From: Flavobacteriales bacterium
GTDB lineage: Bacteria > Bacteroidota > Bacteroidia > Flavobacteriales_D > SKUL01
Assembly (NCBI GenBank): GCA_007129985.1
Contig: SKUL01000290.1
Span: forward strand, 1-12,301
Length of the DNA stretch: 12,301 nt
Direction: 5' to 3'
Position numbers and translations under genes: made by a program. Positions 6,037 through 12,301 of the stretch are shown here, one piece after another; position 1 is the first letter of the stretch; each line of letters starts with the position of its first letter. A model generated the notes under the pieces. That model was not told the DNA's origin, did no database searches, and saw only the letters and a program-made list of their open reading frames with translations.

Positions 6037-9000
6037 ATGAGCAGCAAATACCCCGAATACAAAGGTTTAGACCTTTCCAACATCGCTTCCGACATCCAGA
6101 AAGTTTGGGAGCAGGAACAAACCTTTCAGCAGAGCATCACCTCGCGAGATGAGAACAAGCCCTTTGTGTTTTACGAAGGACCACCGTCGGCCAACGGTAT
6201 GCCGGGTATTCACCACGTGATGGCGCGTACCATCAAAGACCTTTTTTGCCGTTACAAAACCCTCAAAGGCTATCGCGTAAACCGCAAAGCCGGTTGGGAC
6301 ACCCACGGACTGCCCGTAGAGTTGGGCGTGGAAAAAGAGCTTGGCATCACCAAAGAAGATATCGGCAAAAAAATCGGCGTAGAAGCGTACAACCAGGCCT
6401 GCAAGGAGGCCGTAATGCGCTACACCGATGTGTGGAACGACCTGACCCGCAAAATGGGCTACTGGGTAGATATGGACGACCCGTACATCACCTACGAAAA
6501 CAAATACATCGAATCGGTTTGGTGGCTCCTGAAACGCCTGTACGACAAAAACTTGCTTTATAAAGGCTACACCATTCAGCCCTATTCTCCCAAAGCAGGT
6601 ACCGGCCTCAGCACCCACGAACTGAACCAGCCCGGGTGCTACCGCGATGTGAAAGACACCTCGGCCGTGGCCCAATTCGCCATGCGCCCCACCCATCACC
6701 CGCTGGAGGCAGAGCTCCTCAAAGCCGGTCACGCAGATGTATCGTTCCTGGCCTGGACCACCACGCCCTGGACCCTGCCTTCCAACACAGCCCTTGCCGT
6801 TGGGCCCAACATTGAATATGTACAGGTGCTGAGTTTCAACCAGTACACCCATCTGCCCATCAACGTGGTATTGGCCAAATCCCTGCTCGAATACCAGTTC
6901 AGCGGAAAATTCAAGGCCGTGGAAAGCCACGAGGAATTGAGCTACGCGGAGGGCTACAAGCAAATCCCCTACCTCGTGGTGAACAGCTTTGCCGGAAAAG
7001 ACCTTGTGGGAATCCGCTATCACCAACTGCTTCCCTTTGCCCTGCCCATGGACAATGCAGATGAGGCTTTCCGCGTGATTCCCGGAGATTTTGTTACCAC
7101 CGAAGACGGAACCGGTATTGTACACATCGCCCCAACCTTTGGTGCCGACGACATGAAAGTGGCTCGCGAGGCCGGTGTTCCACCCATGTTGGTGCCCGAC
7201 GATAACGGCAACCCCACTCCACTGGTGGATTTGCAGGGTAAATTCGTTGCTCAAATGGGTGAGCTCGCCGGCAAGTACGTCAAAAACGAATACTACGCCG
7301 ACGGTGAAGCCCCTGACAAATCCGTAGATGTGGAAATCAGTGTGTTGCTGAAAACCGAAAACAAGGCCTTTAAGGTGGAGAGGTACGAACACAGCTACCC
7401 CCATTGCTGGCGTACCGACAAACCCATTTTGTACTACCCGCTCGATAGCTGGTTTGTGCGAACCACCGAGAAAAAAGACCGGCTCATTGAGCTGAACAAA
7501 ACCATCAACTGGAAGCCCAAATCTACCGGCGAAGGTCGCTTTGGCAACTGGCTCGAAAACCTCAACGACTGGAATCTGAGTCGCTCACGGTACTGGGGTA
7601 TTCCCATTCCTATCTGGCGCACGGAAGACGGCAGCGAAAGCCGTTGCATCGGCTCGGTTGAAGAGCTGAAACAAGCCTGCGACGATGCCGTGCAGTTAGG
7701 TTTGATGGACAGCAATCCGCTAGCTAACTTCACGCCCGGCGACTTCTCCAAAGGGAATTACGAGCGTTTTGACCTGCACAAAAACTACATGGACAATGTG
7801 GTGCTGGCTTCGTCCAAAGGTGAGCCCATGCGCCGCGAAGCCGACCTGATTGACGTGTGGTTCGATTCAGGCTCCATGCCCTACGCCCAATGGCACTATC
7901 CTTTTGAGAACAAAGAGAAGGTGGACAACTGCGACTTATTCCCCGCTGATTTTATCGCGGAGGGAGTGGACCAGACCCGTGGCTGGTTCTTTACGCTGCA
8001 CGCCATCGGCACGCTATGCTTCGATTCGATTGCCTACAAAAACGTAGTGTCGAACGGACTGGTGCTCGACAAAAACGGGCAGAAAATGTCGAAACGACTC
8101 GGCAACGCCATTGACCCCTTTAGCACACTCAGCAAGTACGGTGCAGACGCCGTGCGCTGGTACATGGTAACCAACGCGCAGCCCTGGGACAATCTCAAAT
8201 TTGACCTGGACGGCGTAACAGAGGTACAGCGCAAGTTCTTCGGAACGCTCTACAACACCTACGGCTTTTTTGCGCTGTATGCCAACGTAGATGGTTTCCG
8301 GCATGAAGAAGCGTCGGTTCCGCTTGACGAGCGCCCGGAGATTGACCGCTGGATTATTTCTCAGTTAAATTCATTGGTTCAGGCCGTTGATGCAGCCTAC
8401 AACGACTACGAACCCACGCGTGCCGGCCGTTTGATTCAGGAGTTTGTAACCGACCACCTGAGCAACTGGTATGTGCGCCTCTGCCGCCGCCGATTCTGGA
8501 AAGGTGACTACAGCACCGATAAAATTGCGGCCTACCAAACCCTGTACGAATGCCTCGAAAAGGTGGCCATCATGATGGCTCCCATCGCGCCCTTCTACAG
8601 CGACCGGCTTTACCGCGACCTGAACAATACCACCGGCCGACTCGAAGCCCGGAGCGTTCACCTCGCGCTCTTTCCTGAGAGCAATTCGGCGAGTATTGAC
8701 TCCGAACTCGAAGCCCGCATGCAGTTGGCGCAGCGCGTTTCATCGTTGGTGTTGAGTCTTCGTAAAAAAGAGCAAATCAAAGTGCGCCAGCCGCTGGCCC
8801 GTGTGTTGATTCCCGCCACACAAACCGCCATGGCCCAGCGCCTGGAGCAAGTGAAAGATTTGATTCTCGCCGAGGTAAACGTGAAATCCATGGAGCTTCT
8901 CACCGAAGACCAGGGGATGCTCGTCAAGACCATCAAGCCCAATTTTAAGCTGCTCGGCAAGCGCTTCGGTGCACAAATGAAAGCTGTTACCGCTGCGGTC

Positions 9001-9459
9001 AATGCCCTTGACCAGGAAGCAATTCGGGCAGCAGAAGCCAACGGTAAGCTTACGATAGAATTTGACGGCCAAACGCATGAGCTGAATCTGGAGGAAGTGG
9101 AAATCAGCACCCGCGACATTCCCGGTTGGCTTGTGGCTACCGATGCCGGGCTTACCGTAGCGCTGGATATCACCATTACCGAATCGCTTCAGCACGAAGG
9201 CATTGCCCGCGAATTGGTAAACCGCATTCAGAATCTCCGAAAGGAAAGCGGACTCGAAGTAACCGACCGCATCGCGCTGCAGGTAGAATCGCGCGAAACA
9301 CTCGCTCCGGCTATTCAAGATAATTTGGAGTATATTTGCGCGGAAACTTTGGCTGATTCTTTGGAATTAGTTGAAAACGTGAACGATACAAATGTTTCAG
9401 AAGTTGAGTTCGAGGAAGGCCTTACAGCCCGCATCGCCCTGCTGAAACTACCTAACTAA
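6037..9459 (+). CDS. ileS: Isoleucyl-tRNA synthetase, long (type 2-like) form with GXHH signature
   Basis: A class I synthetase that attaches isoleucine to tRNA-Ile, 1140 residues; usual bacterial type 1 enzymes have about 930. The N-terminal active site has PPSANGMPGIHH (49-60), where the HXGH signature position reads G57-I-H-H60. The editing domain (CP1) is intact, with W-T-T-T-P-W (240-245) and D-G-T-G-I-V-H-I-A-P (357-366). The second signature is K683-M-S-K-R687, with Arg as in type 2 and eukaryotic enzymes in place of the Ser of type 1. The anticodon-binding and C-terminal regions extend to 1140. No C-terminal cysteine zinc cluster like that of E. coli IleRS was seen. It heads a tight operon and ends 6 bases before the DksA-like gene. 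The enzyme is complete with no frame break. Confidence 0.97.
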   Translation: MSSKYPEYKGLDLSNIASDIQKVWEQEQTFQQSITSRDENKPFVFYEGPPSANGMPGIHHVMARTIKDLFCRYKTLKGYRVNRKAGWDTHGLPVELGVEKELGITKEDIGKKIGVEAYNQACKEAVMRYTDVWNDLTRKMGYWVDMDDPYITYENKYIESVWWLLKRLYDKNLLYKGYTIQPYSPKAGTGLSTHELNQPGCYRDVKDTSAVAQFAMRPTHHPLEAELLKAGHADVSFLAWTTTPWTLPSNTALAVGPNIEYVQVLSFNQYTHLPINVVLAKSLLEYQFSGKFKAVESHEELSYAEGYKQIPYLVVNSFAGKDLVGIRYHQLLPFALPMDNADEAFRVIPGDFVTTEDGTGIVHIAPTFGADDMKVAREAGVPPMLVPDDNGNPTPLVDLQGKFVAQMGELAGKYVKNEYYADGEAPDKSVDVEISVLLKTENKAFKVERYEHSYPHCWRTDKPILYYPLDSWFVRTTEKKDRLIELNKTINWKPKSTGEGRFGNWLENLNDWNLSRSRYWGIPIPIWRTEDGSESRCIGSVEELKQACDDAVQLGLMDSNPLANFTPGDFSKGNYERFDLHKNYMDNVVLASSKGEPMRREADLIDVWFDSGSMPYAQWHYPFENKEKVDNCDLFPADFIAEGVDQTRGWFFTLHAIGTLCFDSIAYKNVVSNGLVLDKNGQKMSKRLGNAIDPFSTLSKYGADAVRWYMVTNAQPWDNLKFDLDGVTEVQRKFFGTLYNTYGFFALYANVDGFRHEEASVPLDERPEIDRWIISQLNSLVQAVDAAYNDYEPTRAGRLIQEFVTDHLSNWYVRLCRRRFWKGDYSTDKIAAYQTLYECLEKVAIMMAPIAPFYSDRLYRDLNNTTGRLEARSVHLALFPESNSASIDSELEARMQLAQRVSSLVLSLRKKEQIKVRQPLARVLIPATQTAMAQRLEQVKDLILAEVNVKSMELLTEDQGMLVKTIKPNFKLLGKRFGAQMKAVTAAVNALDQEAIRAAEANGKLTIEFDGQTHELNLEEVEISTRDIPGWLVATDAGLTVALDITITESLQHEGIARELVNRIQNLRKESGLEVTDRIALQVESRETLAPAIQDNLEYICAETLADSLELVENVNDTNVSEVEFEEGLTARIALLKLPN
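6205..6216 (+). other. Swapped class I signature motif (GXHH) in IleRS
   Basis: Codons GGT ATT CAC CAC encode Gly57-Ile-His-His60. In aligned type 2 IleRS the same place reads P-H-Y-G-H, so the first and third positions of HXGH are exchanged. The last His is kept. The site binds ATP. Confidence 0.85.
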
Positions 9460-9465
9460 GAAATT

Positions 9466-9846
9466 ATGACTGATAAAACCCGCTTTTCCGACGAGGAACT
9501 ACTAGAGTTCAAAGAGCTGATTGAAAAGAAGTTGACAGACGCACGCGAAGACCTCGTGTTGCTCCGCAAGTCCTTGTCGCACGAAGATGACAACAGCACC
9601 GACGATACACACGCCACTTTCAAAATGATGGAAGACGGCTCTGAAACCCTTTCCCGCGAGGAAACTGCCCAGCTCGCTGCCCGTCAGGAAAAATTTATCA
9701 AGCACCTTGAGGACGCGCTGATGCGAATCCAAAACAAAACCTATGGTATTTGTCGCGTAACGGGCAAACTCATTCGCAAAGAGCGACTGCGTTTGGTTCC
9801 CCACGCTACCCTGAGTATTGAGGCCAAAAACTCTCAGAACAACTAA
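9466..9846 (+). CDS. TraR/DksA-family transcription regulator with degenerate zinc site
   Basis: 126 residues. Residues 8-85 are highly charged and helical (FSDEELLEFKELIEKKL; LAARQEKFIKHLEDALMRI), fitting the coiled-coil that enters the RNA polymerase secondary channel. The C-terminal YGICRVTGKLIRKERLR (93-109) and VPHATLSIEAK (111-121) align with the DksA zinc finger. The four ligand positions are Cys96, Thr99, Ser117 and Ala120, so three of four cysteines are lost. This degenerate form is, from memory, common in Bacteroidota. The exact acidic tip motif DxxDxA of E. coli DksA was not found; the likely tip region is EDDNSTDDTHAT (40-51). The gene sits 6 bases after ileS and 6 before lspA. 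A role in stringent-type control of transcription is inferred from the family only. Confidence 0.85.
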   Translation: MTDKTRFSDEELLEFKELIEKKLTDAREDLVLLRKSLSHEDDNSTDDTHATFKMMEDGSETLSREETAQLAARQEKFIKHLEDALMRIQNKTYGICRVTGKLIRKERLRLVPHATLSIEAKNSQNN

Positions 9847-9852
9847 GCTGCC

Positions 9853-10503
9853 GTGCTTAAAAAGGCACTGATCACCGTCGCTGCGGTTCTCATTCTGGAT
9901 CAGGCCAGCAAGTTCTGGGTGAAAACCAATATGTACCTGGACCAGTCCATCCCGGTATTTGGCAATTGGTTCTACATTCACTTTATCGAAAACCCCGGCA
10001 TGGCTTTCGGAATGGAGCTATGGGGCGATTATGGCAAATTGCTGCTCACCCTTTTCCGACTTGCTGCCGCCGGAGGTTTTACGTGGTACCTGCTCAAGTT
10101 GATTCGCGAAGAAGCTCATCCCGGGCTGATTATCAGCATCTCGCTGGTACTTGCAGGCGCTGTGGGCAACATTATTGACAGCGTTTTTTACGGTGTGATT
10201 TTCAGCGAAAGCCCTTACTACAGCACTGATGTAGCCGTATTTCTTCCGCCCGAAGGAGGCTACGGCAAACTGCTGCACGGCAACGTGGTAGACATGCTCT
10301 ACTTTCCCATTATTGACGGCTACTGGCCCGATTGGATTCCATTTATCGGTGGAGATCGTTTTCAGTTCTTCCGGCCGGTGTTCAACGTAGCCGATGCCTC
10401 TATTAGCGTAGGTTTAGCCATCATCATCATCTGGCAAAGAAAGTTCTTCAAAAAAGAGGAAGAACAAGCAGCCCCCGAAGCCGATACGCCCCAAGAAAAC
10501 TAA
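9853..10503 (+). CDS. lspA: Lipoprotein signal peptidase (signal peptidase II)
   Basis: 216 residues with GTG start, an aspartyl protease of the inner membrane that cuts prolipoprotein signal peptides before the lipid-modified Cys. Family landmarks are LDQASKFWV (15-23), ENPGMAFGM (46-54), G-N-I-I-D109 and F-N-V-A-D181; the two Asp are the catalytic pair. Hydrophobic helices lie near 4-15, 62-82, 91-112 and 184-196. The protein is longer than the usual 160 or so residues because about 50 extra residues lie between the catalytic blocks (about 113-172, with HGNVVDMLYFP at 142-152) and there is a charged tail (196-216). The ileS-lspA neighbourhood is conserved in many bacteria; here a DksA-like gene is placed between. 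The next gene encodes a lipoprotein. Confidence 0.95.
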   Translation: MLKKALITVAAVLILDQASKFWVKTNMYLDQSIPVFGNWFYIHFIENPGMAFGMELWGDYGKLLLTLFRLAAAGGFTWYLLKLIREEAHPGLIISISLVLAGAVGNIIDSVFYGVIFSESPYYSTDVAVFLPPEGGYGKLLHGNVVDMLYFPIIDGYWPDWIPFIGGDRFQFFRPVFNVADASISVGLAIIIIWQRKFFKKEEEQAAPEADTPQEN

Positions 10504-10511
10504 GGTACGCC

Positions 10512-12301
10512 ATGCGCATCCTGCAAGTCGTTTACGCCAACTTCGCTGAACTCAAGCCATTCCGAGCCTCTTACTCTCCGTTTTTGATGATTGGAATTTT
10601 GCTAAGCGCCTGCCATTCCGAACCCGATTTTGAGGTGGTGGAATTCAACCCATTTGTGAATTTCCAAACCGAGCAAGACACCTTGCGACTGCCCATGGAT
10701 ATGGACGATGTGATTTTGAGCGGAATCATCATCCCGTCGGAAAAGCAAGCAGCGGATGGATTTACGATGGATTTCGCCATCCGCAATAAGTCGGGCAAAG
10801 CACAGCGATACGCATACAAGATTTTCTACCAGAACGAGTCGTACAAACACCCTGAAGCCATGCCAGACGGCAGCTACAACTTGCGAGCAGCTGAAAACTT
10901 TTACGGAAGCTGGCAGGATGCCCATGAGGGATTCAGGCTCACCAACACTATAGCTCCGGGTGACGGGGCCATATCAGTTCGCGATACTTTTCGAATTATC
11001 GGAAACCCGCGTGATGAGCTGCTCTACTACGGAGCACAGCCCGAGCCATTCACGCTTACCGAAAGCGCTGTTCAAAAAGTCTATACCGAAATTGACAACA
11101 GTCCGGAGTGGCAGGAAAGCATTGCAAACAAAGCCCTTACCAACAACATCCCGGAAGAGGAGCAACGGATGCTGGATGCCTTGTGGATGCTTCGCGAAAA
11201 ACGCAAATCAGGCAATGAGAACAACCGTTGGAAGCGCAACCCCAGAACAGGCTCATATCGCTTTTTGCTGGTGGTAGTGCCCGAAGAAGACCTTGAAAAA
11301 GTACCTGCTGTGGTGGCCGACATTCATACAGCCCAGAACGACTTGCACATCAACCCGTTTTACGCCCTTTACCACGATCGAAAGGTGCGCAAGGTGCGTA
11401 ACATGGTTGTGGCGCAGGCCAGACAAATTCTCACCACCAGGGCGAAATACAACCTCGGATCCGGCCTCTACGTGGACGAACTGGGCATGGGCACGCTTGA
11501 GTTTGACACCAGCTACTATCGCGACGACTGCGGGAGCAACGAACAGCTATTTCGAGCGGCGCAGTTCGAGCAGTACTTTCACGATATCAACCGGAAATAC
11601 GTGCTTCGAAATCTGCCTGTGGTAAGCGATGTGGTGGGCGATAATCTCACACGCGAAGAGTTTGCCGCCAAGCTCGAAAAGTACGATGACCAGCGCACTT
11701 ACGACAACTTCCGCATCAGCCATAAACCCGGCCGCACGGTAGCTTCCGATAGTGAAGGAGAGCGACTCACCATGTTCAATCCCGGTTCGGGGAACGGCCC
11801 CATGCGCAAAGAAAACGTGGGTATCAACACGCGCATCGGTCTCACTTACGGGAAGTACGTGGCGCGGATAAAATTTCCGGCCACGATAAGCGCAGATAAT
11901 GTGTGGAACGGCCTTACCTGCGCATTCTGGCTGATTTTTCACGAGGAGAGCGAATGGAACCATCGCTCTGCCTGCGAAGACCTGGGCTACCTCACGAAAG
12001 CCATAGACGGGAAAAACAGTCCACGGCTACGTACCACACATTACTCCGAAATTGACTTCGAAATCCTCAAAACCTCCGCGCACTGGCCGGCCTCGTCGTA
12101 CCCCGGCGGTGAGGTCATCCCAAGCGACACCGCCGCACTTGACCGCAACATCATCGTTACCTGCACCAACTGGGATTTGGGCTGTCGCGATGTGGACGAT
12201 TTTGTAACCGGAACCCGTCGGATTTATCGCACCGACTCAACCTTCTACATAGCCCACCGATGGGATCACTGGTACAAAGCACTCACCATCAAAAGCCCGG
12301 C
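10512..12301 (+). CDS. Lipoprotein with GH16-like C-terminal domain (3' truncated by window edge)
   Basis: The frame is open from ATG 10512 to the window end (596 complete codons), so the stop is not visible. A lipoprotein signal peptide has Lys15 and Arg18, a hydrophobic stretch (FLMIGILLSA) and lipobox L-S-A-C34. Residues 35-400 are not recognised; they are soluble, charged and rich in aromatic residues. From about 400 the protein resembles glycoside hydrolase family 16: N-T-R-I-G-L-T-Y-G-K-Y-V-A-R-I-K-F-P (439-456) parallels the family's T-x-x-x-F-x-Y-G-x-x-x-x-R-x-K-x-P, A-F-W-L-I (471-475) follows, and E513-I-D-F-E517 matches the catalytic ExDxE. Such enzymes cut beta-glucans or galactans, and E513 and E517 would be nucleophile and acid/base. 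The substrate is unknown, and the domain might have lost activity. It lies 8 bases after lspA, so it is probably in the same operon. Confidence 0.75.
   Translation, partial: MRILQVVYANFAELKPFRASYSPFLMIGILLSACHSEPDFEVVEFNPFVNFQTEQDTLRLPMDMDDVILSGIIIPSEKQAADGFTMDFAIRNKSGKAQRYAYKIFYQNESYKHPEAMPDGSYNLRAAENFYGSWQDAHEGFRLTNTIAPGDGAISVRDTFRIIGNPRDELLYYGAQPEPFTLTESAVQKVYTEIDNSPEWQESIANKALTNNIPEEEQRMLDALWMLREKRKSGNENNRWKRNPRTGSYRFLLVVVPEEDLEKVPAVVADIHTAQNDLHINPFYALYHDRKVRKVRNMVVAQARQILTTRAKYNLGSGLYVDELGMGTLEFDTSYYRDDCGSNEQLFRAAQFEQYFHDINRKYVLRNLPVVSDVVGDNLTREEFAAKLEKYDDQRTYDNFRISHKPGRTVASDSEGERLTMFNPGSGNGPMRKENVGINTRIGLTYGKYVARIKFPATISADNVWNGLTCAFWLIFHEESEWNHRSACEDLGYLTKAIDGKNSPRLRTTHYSEIDFEILKTSAHWPASSYPGGEVIPSDTAALDRNIIVTCTNWDLGCRDVDDFVTGTRRIYRTDSTFYIAHRWDHWYKALTIKSP

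Noticed and set aside
6067..7404. A 445-codon open frame on the minus strand inside ileS
   Set aside because: It is antisense to conserved ileS domains, its protein is an artificial G/V/F/H-rich sequence with no family motif, and long antisense frames follow from the codon usage of ileS.
8658..9318. Two minus-strand open frames of 172 and 192 codons at the 3' end of ileS
   Set aside because: They overlap each other and the ileS C-terminal region, and show low-complexity Ser/Arg or mixed content with no recognised motif.
10602..11963. Several minus- and plus-strand open frames (for example 11547-11963 minus, 10960-11277 plus)
   Set aside because: They all lie within the longer lipoprotein frame that stays open to the window edge and has a signal peptide and domain motifs.
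1..12301. Mobile element, CRISPR array, toxin-antitoxin or defence system
   Set aside because: No transposase, integrase, regularly spaced repeat, or defence-type gene pair could be found on either strand; the genes are mainly housekeeping.

Overview
The window looks like chromosomal DNA from a member of the Bacteroidota, probably a Flavobacteriales relative with roughly balanced GC. Four things point there. A secreted protein ends in the CHU_C / type B sorting domain of the type IX secretion system (T9SS). Promoters are of the Bacteroidota kind (TTG, about 21 nt, then TAnnTTTG), and Shine-Dalgarno sites are weak. The isoleucyl-tRNA synthetase is of the long type, and the TraR/DksA protein has lost most of its zinc cysteines. 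No mobile element, CRISPR array or phage gene was seen. Most of the window is housekeeping DNA with a few unusual details.

Left part, 1-2123 (+ strand): the 3' end of the membrane protease gene rseP, a stand-alone histidine phosphotransfer (HPt) protein, a single-domain response regulator, and a DAO-family FAD oxidoreductase. The regulator stop and the oxidoreductase start overlap in TAATG, so these two are translationally linked. No histidine kinase is visible here.

Middle part, 2124-5941: a perfect 21-nt palindrome, then a minus-strand tRNA-Ala(GGC) with its own terminator and a promoter that overlaps the start region of the next + strand gene. A fructosamine-kinase-like gene with no ATG start follows. 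Next is a 704-residue secreted protein made of a propeller-like region, two extracellular beta modules and a T9SS type B sorting domain. Last is a RidA-superfamily gene whose likely ATG lies downstream of a good promoter.

Right part, 5942-12301 (+ strand): a tight run ileS - traR/dksA-like - lspA - lipoprotein, with gaps of 6 to 8 bases and one clear upstream promoter. It joins tRNA charging, transcription control, lipoprotein signal cleavage and a lipoprotein that would be a substrate of that cleavage. The lipoprotein runs off the right edge. Its C-terminal half looks like a family 16 glycoside hydrolase fold, and its roughly 365-residue N-terminal region is unrecognised.

The points most worth a second look are three. 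The IleRS signature motif reads G-I-H-H where HXGH is expected. The lipoprotein is a GH16-like fold fused to an unknown region. The HPt/response-regulator pair stands beside rseP.
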